DNA of 64,000 nt from Eubacteriales bacterium (GCA_030526005.1 JAUNDP010000007.1:1-64000); one strand, 5' to 3'. Shown: positions 14,401 through 24,666, counted from the stretch's first letter. The notes: generated by a model from the letters alone, not told the origin. Made by a program: numbers and translations.

Positions 14401-16396
14401 TATTTTTTATATGAAGATTGCTTTCACCAATATGAAAAAAAACAGAAGGACGTATGTCCCGTATCTGCTGTCCTGCATCGGAACGATTGCCATGTTTTAT
14501 ATGATGAGCGCCATCGCAGAGAGCGGCGGCATGGAAAATGTTTTTGCCGGAAATACGATTCAGGCTTTCATGAGAATGGGCGTTGGTATCATTGGATTTT
14601 TTGCAGTGCTGTTTCTGTTTTATACGAACAGTTTTCTGGTAAAAAGAAGAAAAAAAGAATTCGGTCTGTTTAACATTCTGGGAATGGAAAAGAGACATAT
14701 CGCAAGAGTGCTGTTGTTTGAGACAATATACACGATTGTGCTTAGTCTTGGGCTGGGAATCACATTGGGAATCGTACTGGGAAAGGGAATGCATCTGTTA
14801 TTGCTGAGAATTATGAAATTTGAGGTAGAACTTGGATTTTCGATCCCGATAGTTTCATTAAAAACAACTGTCATTTTATTTATTGTGATTTTTGTGCTGT
14901 CTTATCTGAATACGCTGCGTCAGATTCATCTGACAAAACCGATTGATTTGCTCAAAGGAGGAAATCAGGGAGAAAAAGAGCCGAAAGCAAAATGGCTGAT
15001 TGCGCTGATCGGACTGCTCTGTCTTCTGGCAGGATATGGGATGGCGGCGACCGCAAAGAATCCGATCGAAGTGATAGGAGAATTGTTCCTGGCAATCATT
15101 CTTGTAATCATCGGAACGTATTGTCTGTTTATCTCAGGAAGCATTGTATTTTTAAAAATTCTGAGAAAAAATAAAACATACTATTATAAGCCGAAACATT
15201 TTACGACAATATCGGGGATGATTTACCGCATGAAGCAAAATGCGGCAGGACTTGCCAATATCTGTATCTTATCCACCGGAGTTTTGCTCTCTGTATCGAC
15301 AACATTCAGTCTGTATGCCGGACTGGAAGATGCAATGAAGACGAGATATCCAAGAGAGATTGGCGTAGGAAGTATAGGGATTCCGAGAGAAGATGCCCAG
15401 AAAGCTTCCGAGGTGATTGAGGAGACGATCCAGGAACAGCTTGTCGAGGTGACAAATCAAGTATCATGCCAGTATACAACATTGAATGCGTTTGAAAAAG
15501 AAAATGGATTCTCATTCGATACGGAATCCGCTGAAAATGAAATTAATTCCGGAAATGCGTCGCTGATCAATGAACTTTGCATCGTAGCCATCGTTCCGCT
15601 GGAGGAATATAACAGGAATACAAATGAGGCGGAGACTTTAGAGAAAGATGAAATTTTATTCGCTCAGATGAGAGGCAAAGAATATGAGGGAACAGAAGTT
15701 CAGCTTGGCGATATACCATTTAAGATCAAGCGCATGATAGAAGGGGCGGTGCCAGAAGGGGAAATGGCTGCATTTATCAGCAATTATTACGTTGTCGTCG
15801 TGCCGGATTATGAGACAGCTGTCTCATTTGCCCAGAATTATGCAGGGGTGGATACTCTGAGATGGTATTATGGATTTGATTTTAAAGGGGAGAACAAGGA
15901 AGAAATAAAATTCAAAAACATACTTTCTGAGAAACTGGAAAAAGAAAATCTCAATATCTACACAGAATGCAGAGAAGAAAACAGAGCAGATGTCTATGCG
16001 CTATACGGAAGTATCTTTTTCCTTGGCATCTTTTTAGGTATTCTGTTTTTGATGGCAACAGTATTGATTATCTACTACAAACAGGTCTCAGAAGGATATG
16101 AGGACAGAGAACGTTTTGTTATTATGCAGAAAGTAGGAATGAGCCACAAGGAAGTGAAACATTCAATTCACAGCCAGATCTTACTTGTATTCTTCCTTCC
16201 TCTGGGAACGGCAGTCATTCATATTATCGCAGCATTTCCGATTCTGGAAAGACTGCTTGCCCTGCTGAATCTGTCGAATTCATCGCTCTTTAAGATGGTA
16301 CTGATGATTACAGTTTTTGTGTTTGCTCTGCTTTACACATGGATTTATGCTGTGACAGCCCGGACTTATTATAAGATTGTCAGTCAGAAGTCATGA
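14393..16396 (+). CDS. BceB-like ABC transporter permease
   Basis: 667-residue FtsX-type permease. One membrane helix near the N-terminus, three more by residue about 170, a further block to about 310, then a large outer domain (about 310-535) and a last group of three helices (about 540-660). The large outer domain between helices VII and VIII is the ligand and kinase-sensing part in BceB proteins. It partners the preceding ATPase and probably forms a sensory complex with the BceS-like kinase. A long hairpin terminator follows. Confidence 0.93.
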   Translation: MNSIFYMKIAFTNMKKNRRTYVPYLLSCIGTIAMFYMMSAIAESGGMENVFAGNTIQAFMRMGVGIIGFFAVLFLFYTNSFLVKRRKKEFGLFNILGMEKRHIARVLLFETIYTIVLSLGLGITLGIVLGKGMHLLLLRIMKFEVELGFSIPIVSLKTTVILFIVIFVLSYLNTLRQIHLTKPIDLLKGGNQGEKEPKAKWLIALIGLLCLLAGYGMAATAKNPIEVIGELFLAIILVIIGTYCLFISGSIVFLKILRKNKTYYYKPKHFTTISGMIYRMKQNAAGLANICILSTGVLLSVSTTFSLYAGLEDAMKTRYPREIGVGSIGIPREDAQKASEVIEETIQEQLVEVTNQVSCQYTTLNAFEKENGFSFDTESAENEINSGNASLINELCIVAIVPLEEYNRNTNEAETLEKDEILFAQMRGKEYEGTEVQLGDIPFKIKRMIEGAVPEGEMAAFISNYYVVVVPDYETAVSFAQNYAGVDTLRWYYGFDFKGENKEEIKFKNILSEKLEKENLNIYTECREENRADVYALYGSIFFLGIFLGILFLMATVLIIYYKQVSEGYEDRERFVIMQKVGMSHKEVKHSIHSQILLVFFLPLGTAVIHIIAAFPILERLLALLNLSNSSLFKMVLMITVFVFALLYTWIYAVTARTYYKIVSQKS

Positions 16397-16476
16397 AAAT
16401 CATGAGAAAATGAACCGTGCGATTTAGGCATAGCGGTCATGATCGCAGATGGAAAAATTGCTTGACTTTAAAGAAT

Positions 16477-16530
16477 AAAAACGATCCTGCTTCATCAAAG
16501 CTGAGATGTGATGAAGCAGGATCGTTTTTT
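16477..16530. terminator. strong bidirectional terminator
   Basis: About 19 paired bases (CGATCCTGCTTCATCA with TGATGAAGCAGGATCG and flanking A/T) around an 11-base loop, with an A-run before and a T-run after. It serves the BceB-like gene and the converging small gene. Confidence 0.92.
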
Positions 16531-16539
16531 GCTAAAAAA

Positions 16540-16719
16540 TCAGCGGTCTTCTCTGGTAAGGTCCGGCACACCGAAAGGATACAGATCATTGTAATGTTCC
16601 CACTCGCTGAGATCTTGGACTGCAGATGGAATTAATCCGGTGCAGTCAGTAGAAGAACAGGCGCTGGAGAAAAAATCATACTCATCGATGATGCGATTAT
16701 TTTTTTCTTTTTCGTACAT
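16540..16719 (-). CDS. small acidic protein of unknown function (59 residues)
   Basis: An intact 59-codon frame with AGGAGG seven bases before the ATG, ending against a strong terminator: good evidence for a real gene. The protein is acidic and aromatic-rich, with two cysteines in CSSTDCTGLIP and a C-terminal part EWEHYNDLYPFGVPDL. No membrane segment or signal peptide is visible. I do not recognise a named family; the look is that of a conserved Lachnospiraceae small protein. It is the last gene before the converging BceAB-like operon and is separated by 158 bases from TelA downstream end, so it may be read from its own promoter or by read-through from xpaC-telA. Confidence 0.72.
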   Translation of the reverse strand: MYEKEKNNRIIDEYDFFSSACSSTDCTGLIPSAVQDLSEWEHYNDLYPFGVPDLTREDR

Positions 16720-16877
16720 GATATGCCTCCTTCGTGATACAATAAAATAAAAGAAAATTTTTCGGGTAAGAAAGAATCGAATCTCATCGGAAAGCGGAGC
16801 AAAAGATATAGAAAAACCGGCTCTCCGATAAGACTCTGAAAATAGTATGCCCGGAAAATAAAAAAATATAAGATGAT

Positions 16878-18020
16878 TTACTTTCGTATGGAAAGAAGCG
16901 TATGCTTGATCTCGTTTTCCAGACGGTTGATTTCCCGCTCTGCCTCAAGACGTTTCTGACGGCCTTCTGTCTGAATTTTCATCACTTCGTCTAAGGTAGA
17001 GATCAGGGAAGCATTTGTCTGCTTTAACGTCTCAAGATCTACGATACCGCGCTCGGATTCTCGGGCTGTCTGAACCGTAACTGTTTTGAGACGTTCTGCA
17101 TTTCGGCGCAGCAGCTCATTTGTCATATCAGTAACTTCATGCTGCGCTTTTGCAGCTCTGGCGGAATGTTCGATTCCAAGCGTCAGCACCATCTGACTTT
17201 TCCACAGAGGAATCGTATTGACGATGGTGGACTGGATTTTTTCGACCATGATCGTATCATTGTCCTGAACGAGGCGAATCTGAGGAGCAGTCTGAATGGA
17301 GATCATTCTGGTCAGTTCCAGATCATGAATTTTTTTCTCAAAACGTGTGCACAGAGATTCCAGATCTTTTGTCGCCTGGGCATCCTCAGGGAGATTGGAA
17401 GCTTCTGCTTTTGCAATGAGAGGGATCAGTTCCGTCTTTTTTACTTCCTCTAATTTTTTCTTTCCTGCCAGAATATACATGGAAAGTTCTTTAAAGTATG
17501 TTTTATTGATCTCGTACATTTTGTCGAGAGAGGCGATGTCTTTCATCAGCGTGATCTGGTGCTGCTCCAATGCCTGACAGATCTTGTTTACCGTACCCTC
17601 TGCCTTTGTATATTTCGCTTTCATCGTCTGCATTTTGTCGCCGCTTTTTTTGAAAAATCCGAAAAACCCTTTCGGCTCTTCAGAGGCATCAAAGTCTTTT
17701 AGTTCTGTGACGACTTGTGAAAGCATATCGCCGACTTCCCCCAGATCTTTTGTCTTTACATTTTCGAGAGCTGCCTCAGAGAAATCAGCCATTTTTTTCT
17801 GTGTTCCGACACCATATTGGAGAATGGCATTTGAATTGTGCAGATCAATCTGTCTGGAAAACTGATCGACCATCTCTCTTTCTTCATCGGAGAGAATGCT
17901 GTCGTCAAGCACCGGTTTTTCTGGTTCCTGCGGAATCGGCTGTTCTGGTTCTTTTTCCTCAGGGAGAGGATCAAAAGTTAAAGTTGGGGTTGTGCTGAAC
18001 TCTTTAAATGCGTCGTTCAT
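16878..18020 (-). CDS. TelA/KlaA-family toxic anion resistance protein
   Basis: 380 residues, mostly helical, with a Pro/Glu-rich start (about 15-40) and the TelA core from about 45 to the end; no membrane segment. Family members are linked with resistance to tellurite and other toxic anions and, in Firmicutes, with tolerance of envelope-active agents; the biochemical activity is not established. AGGAGG is 9 bases before the ATG. It follows the xpaC-like gene by 28 bases in the same operon, a pairing seen across Firmicutes. Confidence 0.88.
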   Translation of the reverse strand: MNDAFKEFSTTPTLTFDPLPEEKEPEQPIPQEPEKPVLDDSILSDEEREMVDQFSRQIDLHNSNAILQYGVGTQKKMADFSEAALENVKTKDLGEVGDMLSQVVTELKDFDASEEPKGFFGFFKKSGDKMQTMKAKYTKAEGTVNKICQALEQHQITLMKDIASLDKMYEINKTYFKELSMYILAGKKKLEEVKKTELIPLIAKAEASNLPEDAQATKDLESLCTRFEKKIHDLELTRMISIQTAPQIRLVQDNDTIMVEKIQSTIVNTIPLWKSQMVLTLGIEHSARAAKAQHEVTDMTNELLRRNAERLKTVTVQTARESERGIVDLETLKQTNASLISTLDEVMKIQTEGRQKRLEAEREINRLENEIKHTLLSIRK

Positions 18021-18048
18021 ATATGGTTTCCTCCTGTCTGACGGTCAT

Positions 18049-19329
18049 TTATTTTTTCTTTTTTGATCCTGGAAATCCCTGATCGGTAAGCCCTTCCTGT
18101 GCGAGCATGGTCTGGAGTACAGAGATGTCAGTTGAGATATCCCATGCGGCGCTTTGGAAGAAACGGTCGAGCAGATTTTCAAATGCAGCATTGATTGTGT
18201 CGAGCGTGTCCGAAATCTCTTTTTTCGATGAAGAAATCGTTTCACCTTCAATCGGCTGCTGATCTAACGTGCGATAAGCATCAATCAGTTTCCAGGTAGT
18301 TGGAAGATAATAATCCATAAATTTTCTGAGATCAGATGCAAAGTCCGGACTTTCTTTTACACAGTTAAAAATTTTTGTCACAATCAGTTCCAGACGGGAA
18401 AGTTTTGCTGAAAACTGTGGATCTGAAATCTGATCCTTGCAGAATCTGATTTTTTTAATATAAGAATTGCCTTCCTCAATAATTTTTCGCACTTCTTCGG
18501 GATATTCCTCTTTTTCGGAAGAGAAATGGGCTGGTTTTTTTCGGGCTTCTTCCTGAAGTTTTGTATTTTCAATCAGCTGCCGATATTGCTGATAAGAGGC
18601 ATCGCTGATCATCAGGCATGTCTTTTGCTCATCGATATGACCTTGCAGAAACATACGTTTTCGGATCATATTTTGCAGGTCACGAACCACAAAACGTTTT
18701 GATTTTCCGAGTGAATCGGACAGATTTTGAATAGAAATATAGGTCTTGTCACGGAGCTGTCCCAGATAGAATTGGAAACGTTCATAACGTTTTCGCATAC
18801 GAAATCCCGTGAGCGCCATGACAAGACTTCCGGCGAAAAAGACGGAAAAAAGTACGATTGGAATCAGAAATTCGGGAACAGCGATTGCTAAAAGAAGCAA
18901 GATAAGTCCAAACATGACGGAGCAGGCAGTACCGACTGCAGCAAGAGCCGTTCCGCCGATGTTGAGCGAAGTGCAGTTTTTTACAAGATCCGGAGAAAAG
19001 GAAGCGCGGGTGATATCAGGCTCTCTGCGGCTGGCAGAGCGCATTCTTGGACCGTAATACGGCTCTTTGGAAATCGGTCTTCCTTTTGGCGCGTGGTCAT
19101 AGCTCTGGGTTTCGTTTTGAAATGCCTGACCGACGTGTTGAAGCGTATCATTAATATTTTTTCCGACATTGTTTACTGTGCTGTTAAAGGTATCGCCTAC
19201 CGTGTTTAATGTCTGATTCACAGCAGCGCCGATCGTGCGGCTTAACTGATCAAAATTTTGGGAGTCTACAGCATCCTGAACCAGATTTTTAATCTGTTCC
19301 CCCAGTTCTGAAAAATCGTTTCGGTTCAT
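18049..19329 (-). CDS. XpaC-family protein
   Basis: 426 residues from the ATG at 19329, which has AGGAGG five bases upstream; an upstream in-frame extension would be hydrophobic and lacks a ribosome site. The N-terminal third is polar and repetitive (glutamine/asparagine-rich helices), two membrane helices lie at about 130-175, and the C-terminal half is helical and cytoplasmic and matches the XpaC family (historically named for hydrolysis of 5-bromo-4-chloroindolyl phosphate). It is the first gene of an operon with telA. The role is probably in envelope stress together with TelA. Confidence 0.85.
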   Translation of the reverse strand: MNRNDFSELGEQIKNLVQDAVDSQNFDQLSRTIGAAVNQTLNTVGDTFNSTVNNVGKNINDTLQHVGQAFQNETQSYDHAPKGRPISKEPYYGPRMRSASRREPDITRASFSPDLVKNCTSLNIGGTALAAVGTACSVMFGLILLLLAIAVPEFLIPIVLFSVFFAGSLVMALTGFRMRKRYERFQFYLGQLRDKTYISIQNLSDSLGKSKRFVVRDLQNMIRKRMFLQGHIDEQKTCLMISDASYQQYRQLIENTKLQEEARKKPAHFSSEKEEYPEEVRKIIEEGNSYIKKIRFCKDQISDPQFSAKLSRLELIVTKIFNCVKESPDFASDLRKFMDYYLPTTWKLIDAYRTLDQQPIEGETISSSKKEISDTLDTINAAFENLLDRFFQSAAWDISTDISVLQTMLAQEGLTDQGFPGSKKKK

Positions 19330-19457
19330 AAATCCTCCTGAAATAAAAAATAAAATAAAGGATAACAAAAATAGAAAAAAACATCTGTTTTTTTTGAGGA
19401 AAAATAGAGTTTTTTGAAATAAAATGAATGGCAAAAAGAAGTTTTGCAATCAAAATT

Positions 19458-19486
19458 ATCATAGCTCATTTTTGATACAGTGTCAA
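19458..19486 (-). promoter_or_regulatory. promoter of xpaC-telA
   Basis: On the minus strand TTGACA (19481-19486), 17-base spacer, TATGAT (19458-19463). Confidence 0.7.
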
Positions 19487-19636
19487 TGAAACGCGGGGAA
19501 GCCCATTCTTATTTTTCCTGTCAGAGGAAGAAATTTAATAGATTTAGGCTTTCCAAATCGACAGAATTGAGTTATGATAAATTACAAGCGTGGGATACCC
19601 GCAAAATGCGGGAAAGGGAAGAAATTGGAGGACTAT

Positions 19637-22120
19637 ATGGCAGCAAAAAAAGAAAAAATTACAGGTCTTACCCAAGCGCAGGTTCAAAAGAGAATAGAAG
19701 AAGGAAAGGTCAATAAGACGACAGGAAATGCCACTCGTTCTTATAAGCAGATTATTCTGGGAAACACGGTGACGTTCTTCAACATTATCAACCTGGTTCT
19801 TCTGGCAATGGTATTGTTTGTAGGTTCTTTCAAAAATACCATGTTTATTTTTATTATCCTGACCAATACGGTGATTGGTATTATTCAGGAGATAAGAACA
19901 AAAAAAGCTCTGGATGAACTGGCCATCCTGACAGCTAGTCAGGTGCAGGTGGTAAGAGGCGGAAAGTATGTAACATTAAATGTGGACGAGATTGTCCTGG
20001 ATGACTTGATTGTCTTAAAGACAGGCGATCAGATCCCAGCCGACGCAGTGGTTCAGAAAGGACATCTGGAAGTAAATGAATCTCTTCTGACAGGCGAATC
20101 GGACTCTTTAAATAAAGAAGAGGGCGCCCAGCTTTTTTCAGGAAGTTTTGTCACTTCAGGGAAGGCATTGTGCAAAGTAATCCATGTAGGAGAAGACAAT
20201 TACATGGAGCAGATCACAAAAGAAGCAAAGCAGTTTAAGAGACACGATTCTGTTCTGAAAAAGAATCTGAACCGTATTTTAAAAGTAATCAGTATTATTA
20301 TCATTCCACTGGGAATTGGTCTGTTCTATAAACAGTATTATATTACGCAGGTGGGAAGAACGGACGCAGTATTAAATACAGTTGCCGCTCTGCTCGGCAT
20401 GATTCCGGAAGGGCTTGTTCTTCTGACAAGTGTGGCGATGACACTTGGCGTGCTGCGCCTGGCAAAGAGAAGAACGTTGATTCAGGAATTATTCTGTATT
20501 GAGACGCTGGCGCGAGTGGATGTGCTTTGTCTCGACAAAACAGGTACGCTGACAGAGGGAAATATCTGCGTGGAGCGTGTAGAGATTCTGGACGATGTGC
20601 TGAGGCTGGAAGACAAAACAGAGGAAAAAAACACAGATCTGATCGTGAATCAGACTGAGGAGACCATCGAGGGGTCGCCAAAGATCACGCAGCATGATCT
20701 GGAACAGATTATGGGAAATATCATGGGAGCATTGAACGATGACAATGCAACATTTTTGGCATTAAAAGAGCGGTTTGCTCCAATCAGCACATACCAGGCA
20801 GTAAACACGATTCCATTCTCCTCTGATCGAAAATACAGCGGCGTATCATTTAAGGAGCGAGGCAGTTTTTATATTGGAGCCGTTCAGTTTTTATTTCCGA
20901 AAGGGCAGGAAGCTCTGAAAATGAAATGTCAGGCATTTGCAAAAGAGGGATATCGTATTCTGGTACTAGCTCACAGCGAGCAGATCCGCCATGAAGTGGA
21001 ACTGCCAAAAAATCTGGAACCGCTGGCGATCATTCTGATGAGCGATATCATACGTCCTGAGGCAAGCGCAACGCTGCAGTACTTCCGTGAGCAGGGAGTA
21101 AATGTAAAGGTTATCTCCGGAGATGATCCGGCAACTGTCGCTGCGATTGCGAAGAAGGTAGGACTTGAAAATGCGGATGCTTATATTGATGCGACACTGC
21201 TCAAGACAGAAAAACAGATTGCAGATGCTGTCCAGCAGTACAGTGTGTTCGGACGTGTGACGCCGAAACAGAAGAAACAGATGGTTGTTGCGCTGAAACA
21301 GCAAGGTCATACCGTTGCGATGACGGGAGATGGTGTAAACGATGTGCTGGCTCTGAAAGAAGCAAACTGCAGTATCGCAATGGCTTCCGGAAGCGATGCG
21401 ACAAAGAACTGTGCAAACGTTGTTTTACTTGATTCTGACTTCAGTGTAATGCCAGATATCGTGAATGAAGGCAGACGAGTTATCAATAATATCGGACTGT
21501 CTGCATCCATGTTCTTAATCAAGACGATTTTTTCCGTGCTGCTTGCACTGGAGACGATCTTTGTGGGTCGCGCTTATCCATTTGAGCCGATTCAGCTTTC
21601 TATTATCAACGGATGCGCTGTGGCAATTCCGACATTTTTAATGACGATTGAACCGAGTTTTCAGCAGGTGGATTATCATTTCTTCCGAAGGGTGCTGAGG
21701 AATGCCGCCCCTCCGGCGCTGACGATAACGCTGACGGTCATGGGAGCGATGTATGTCGGAGAATGGCTGAAATGTCCGATGGATATGCTGACAACGGTTG
21801 TAGTTCTGACAACAGGATGGACGTATATGATGGCTCTTCAGAAAGTATATTCTCCGATGACGCCATACCGCAAGGTTGTGATCTATGCAATGCAGACGAT
21901 CTATCTGATCTGTATGATTGTAGGACAGGATTTACTGGAACTGGAAAGTTTAAATTTCAATTCGGTCATCATTCTGCTTGCCATTTTAAATTTCTCTCCG
22001 ATGCTGCTCGACGGTATGAATACGCTGTACCGCATGATAGAGAGCAAATTTGATAAGTGTCAGGGAGCATTTGATAAAGGACGAGCTAAAATAAAGAAAA
22101 AGGCAAATGTGAATGCCTGA
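19637..22120 (+). CDS. cation-translocating P-type ATPase
   Basis: 827 residues from the ATG at 19637 (GGAGG five bases upstream); a longer reading from 19574 runs through a small hairpin and lacks a ribosome site. Features in order: two N-terminal helices (about 45-90), actuator motif TGES, helices with PEGLVLLTSV in M4, phosphorylation site DKTGTLTEG, nucleotide-binding region, hinge TGDGVNDVLALKEA and six C-terminal helices. There is no N-terminal heavy-metal-binding domain or CPx motif, so it is not a copper or zinc exporter; PEGL resembles Ca2+/Mg2+/Mn2+-type pumps. The substrate is undecided. It diverges from xpaC-telA. Confidence 0.9.
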   Translation: MAAKKEKITGLTQAQVQKRIEEGKVNKTTGNATRSYKQIILGNTVTFFNIINLVLLAMVLFVGSFKNTMFIFIILTNTVIGIIQEIRTKKALDELAILTASQVQVVRGGKYVTLNVDEIVLDDLIVLKTGDQIPADAVVQKGHLEVNESLLTGESDSLNKEEGAQLFSGSFVTSGKALCKVIHVGEDNYMEQITKEAKQFKRHDSVLKKNLNRILKVISIIIIPLGIGLFYKQYYITQVGRTDAVLNTVAALLGMIPEGLVLLTSVAMTLGVLRLAKRRTLIQELFCIETLARVDVLCLDKTGTLTEGNICVERVEILDDVLRLEDKTEEKNTDLIVNQTEETIEGSPKITQHDLEQIMGNIMGALNDDNATFLALKERFAPISTYQAVNTIPFSSDRKYSGVSFKERGSFYIGAVQFLFPKGQEALKMKCQAFAKEGYRILVLAHSEQIRHEVELPKNLEPLAIILMSDIIRPEASATLQYFREQGVNVKVISGDDPATVAAIAKKVGLENADAYIDATLLKTEKQIADAVQQYSVFGRVTPKQKKQMVVALKQQGHTVAMTGDGVNDVLALKEANCSIAMASGSDATKNCANVVLLDSDFSVMPDIVNEGRRVINNIGLSASMFLIKTIFSVLLALETIFVGRAYPFEPIQLSIINGCAVAIPTFLMTIEPSFQQVDYHFFRRVLRNAAPPALTITLTVMGAMYVGEWLKCPMDMLTTVVVLTTGWTYMMALQKVYSPMTPYRKVVIYAMQTIYLICMIVGQDLLELESLNFNSVIILLAILNFSPMLLDGMNTLYRMIESKFDKCQGAFDKGRAKIKKKANVNA

Positions 22121-22126
22121 TGATAA

Positions 22127-22166
22127 GAGAAACGCTTTTTCTCCGGAAGGGGATAAAGCGTTTCTT
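22127..22166 (+). terminator. probable terminator after the P-type ATPase
   Basis: AGAAACGCTT and AAGCGTTTCT are the outer arms of a stem around CTCC/GGGG; the T-tract after it is weak. Confidence 0.6.
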
Positions 22167-22217
22167 ACTTATAAATATAAATAAAAACGAAAAAAATCAG
22201 GAAAAGGAGCAGACAAA

Positions 22218-23954
22218 ATGAAAGTTTTATTATGTGCGATCAATGCAAAATATATTCATTCTAATCTGGCTGTGTATAGTTTGAGGGCATATGCAGAGCC
22301 ATACAGAGATCAGATAGAGATTGCAGAATTTACAATTAACCATTATGCAGATGATATCATGGAGGAGATTTACAAGAAAAAACCGGATTTCCTTGGCTTT
22401 TCCTGCTATATCTGGAATCTGGAATTTGTGAAGAAACTGATACCGGAGATTCATAAACTGCTTCCGGATACCATAATCTGGGTCGGAGGTCCGGAGGTAT
22501 CTTACGATGCAATATCTTTTCTGGAAGAGATACCGCAGGCAAGCGGTGTGATGACAGGGGAGGGGGAACGCAGTTTTCTTGCTCTGCTCGACTATTATGT
22601 GGAAGGAAAAGGAGACAGAAAAGAAATCGCAGGCATCACCTATCGAGGAGAAAATGGCGAGATTCTTGCAAATCCCTGCGGCGACTTTCTGCCGATGGAT
22701 GAAATTCCATTTATGTATCATGATATGAAGGAGTTTGAGAATAAGATTGTATATTACGAGAGCAGCAGAGGATGCCCTTTTTCCTGCAGTTACTGTCTCT
22801 CCTCGATTGATAAAAGGGTACGTCTCAGAAGCCTTGAGCTGGTGGAAAAAGAACTGCAGTTTTTTCTGGACAGAAAAGTACCTCAGGTGAAGTTCGTGGA
22901 CCGCACGTTCAACTGCAATCACAAGCACGCTGTCGGCATCTGGAAATATATCCGGGAACATGACAATGGAATTACAAATTTTCACTTTGAAATTGCGGCA
23001 GATCTGATCAATGAAGAAGAACTTGAAATTTTAAGCGCCATGAGACCGGGGCTGGTACAGCTGGAAATCGGCGTCCAGACAACGAACAGCGATACGATAA
23101 AGGAAATTGACCGAGTGACAAATCTGGAAAAACTGAAGAGGACGGTGGCACGGATTCACAGCTTCCACAATATCCATCAGCACCTTGATCTGATCGCAGG
23201 TCTTCCATATGAAGGATATGAAAGTTTTGTGCGTTCATTTAATGAAGTGTATGAAATGCGCCCGAATCAGCTTCAGCTTGGTTTTTTAAAAGTGCTGAAA
23301 GGATCAAAAATGTACCGCAATGCGGAAAAATATGGAATTGTATACCGCAATGATCCACAATATGAAGTGCTGTTTACGAGATGGCTGAATCATGATGAAC
23401 TGCTTGCATTAAAAGGAGTGGAGGAAATGGTGGAGGTGTATTATAATAGTTGTCAGTTTACACGCACGATCTGCGCTCTGGAGCAAGAGTTTTGCCAGCC
23501 GTTTGATCTGTTTTTCGAGCTGGCGCAGTATTATGAAAAAGAGAGATTGAATCATCAGAACCATTCCCGCATGGCAAGATTTGAAATTTTGAGACAGTTT
23601 ATCGCACAGCTTGGGACAGGAAAAGAAAAATGGTATGATGAATGGCTTATTTATGATCTGTACTTGAGAGAGAACAGCAAAAGCCGTCCATCGTGGGCGA
23701 AGGACCAGGGACAATGGAAAGAGGCGGCGGTGCAGTTTTATAAAAAAGAAGAGGAAGATCCGCAGTATCTAAAAGAATATAAAGGATATAATCATCGCCA
23801 GACGGCAAAGATGACGCATCTGGAAATGTTTTCCTTTGATGTGCTTGGAGATGGAAAAAAACAGAGAACAGCCATTTTGTTTGATTATAAAAAGCGAAAT
23901 CCTCTGACAAATGATGCTTCTGTTTTTCGGATAAAAGAAGCAGAAATTATGTGA
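22218..23954 (+). CDS. B12-binding-domain radical SAM protein (DUF4080 type)
   Basis: 578 residues: an N-terminal cobalamin-binding fold (about 1-135), a radical SAM domain with the cluster motif GCPFSCSYC (CxxxCxxC, about residues 184-192) and a C-terminal DUF4080-like part from about 370. Members of this class use S-adenosylmethionine and a corrinoid, often for methylation or ring chemistry, but this family's substrate is not known. GGAG lies 9 bases before the ATG. It precedes nth by 34 bases and may be co-transcribed with it. Confidence 0.88.
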   Translation: MKVLLCAINAKYIHSNLAVYSLRAYAEPYRDQIEIAEFTINHYADDIMEEIYKKKPDFLGFSCYIWNLEFVKKLIPEIHKLLPDTIIWVGGPEVSYDAISFLEEIPQASGVMTGEGERSFLALLDYYVEGKGDRKEIAGITYRGENGEILANPCGDFLPMDEIPFMYHDMKEFENKIVYYESSRGCPFSCSYCLSSIDKRVRLRSLELVEKELQFFLDRKVPQVKFVDRTFNCNHKHAVGIWKYIREHDNGITNFHFEIAADLINEEELEILSAMRPGLVQLEIGVQTTNSDTIKEIDRVTNLEKLKRTVARIHSFHNIHQHLDLIAGLPYEGYESFVRSFNEVYEMRPNQLQLGFLKVLKGSKMYRNAEKYGIVYRNDPQYEVLFTRWLNHDELLALKGVEEMVEVYYNSCQFTRTICALEQEFCQPFDLFFELAQYYEKERLNHQNHSRMARFEILRQFIAQLGTGKEKWYDEWLIYDLYLRENSKSRPSWAKDQGQWKEAAVQFYKKEEEDPQYLKEYKGYNHRQTAKMTHLEMFSFDVLGDGKKQRTAILFDYKKRNPLTNDASVFRIKEAEIM

Positions 23955-23988
23955 ATGAAATAAAAAGAGATGAGAAGGAGATGGAGCG

Positions 23989-24666
23989 ATGACAACCAAA
24001 CGGACAAGGGAAATTTTGGAGCTGTTCGATCAGCAGTATACACGGGAATATAAATGCTATTTGAATTATGAGACGCCATGGCAGCTTCTGGTAGCGACGA
24101 TGCTCAGCGCCCAGTGTACAGATGCCCGTGTCAACATCGTGACAAAAGATTTGTTCGTCAAATATAATACAGTGGAAAAATTTGCATATGCCGATCAGGA
24201 AGAACTGGAACAGGACATCCGACCGACAGGATTTTATCGAAACAAGGCAAAGAATATTATTGCGTGCATGAGAGTCATTCATGAAAAATATCAAGACGAA
24301 GTGCCGTCTGATGTGGATGAGCTGACTGCTCTGGCAGGTGTGGGAAGAAAAACGGCAAATGTGATCCGAGGGAATATTTATCATGAGCCGAGTATTGTGG
24401 TAGATACCCATGTAAAACGGATTTCAAAAAGGCTGGGTCTGACAAAAGAGGAAGATCCAGTGAAGATCGAATACGAACTGATGAAGGTGCTGCCAAAAGA
24501 CCACTGGATTTTATATAATATCCAGGTTATTACATTTGGAAGAAGTATTTGTTTTGCCAGAAGTCCGAAATGTGAAGAATGTTTTTTAAAAGCGTACTGT
24601 CTGGAATACAGTGAGAGACAGAAAACAAAGAGCAGGAAAAGAGAGAGGACGGGGAAGAATGAGTGA
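23989..24666 (+). CDS. nth: endonuclease III (DNA glycosylase/AP lyase)
   Basis: Removes oxidised pyrimidines and cuts at abasic sites in base-excision repair. 225 residues: helix-hairpin-helix LAGVGRKTANV with the catalytic Lys, the catalytic Asp in VVDTHVKRIS and a four-cysteine Fe-S motif (Cys188-x6-Cys195-x2-Cys198-x5-Cys204). GAAGGAGATGGAGCG precedes the ATG. Its 3' end overlaps the start of the exonuclease gene by 8 bases, so the two repair-type nucleases are translationally coupled. Confidence 0.95.
   Translation: MTTKRTREILELFDQQYTREYKCYLNYETPWQLLVATMLSAQCTDARVNIVTKDLFVKYNTVEKFAYADQEELEQDIRPTGFYRNKAKNIIACMRVIHEKYQDEVPSDVDELTALAGVGRKTANVIRGNIYHEPSIVVDTHVKRISKRLGLTKEEDPVKIEYELMKVLPKDHWILYNIQVITFGRSICFARSPKCEECFLKAYCLEYSERQKTKSRKRERTGKNE

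Noticed and set aside
19330-19449. Hydrophobic N-terminal extension of the XpaC-like protein
   Set aside because: No ribosome site, very AT-rich, and AGGAGG stands directly before the ATG at 19329.
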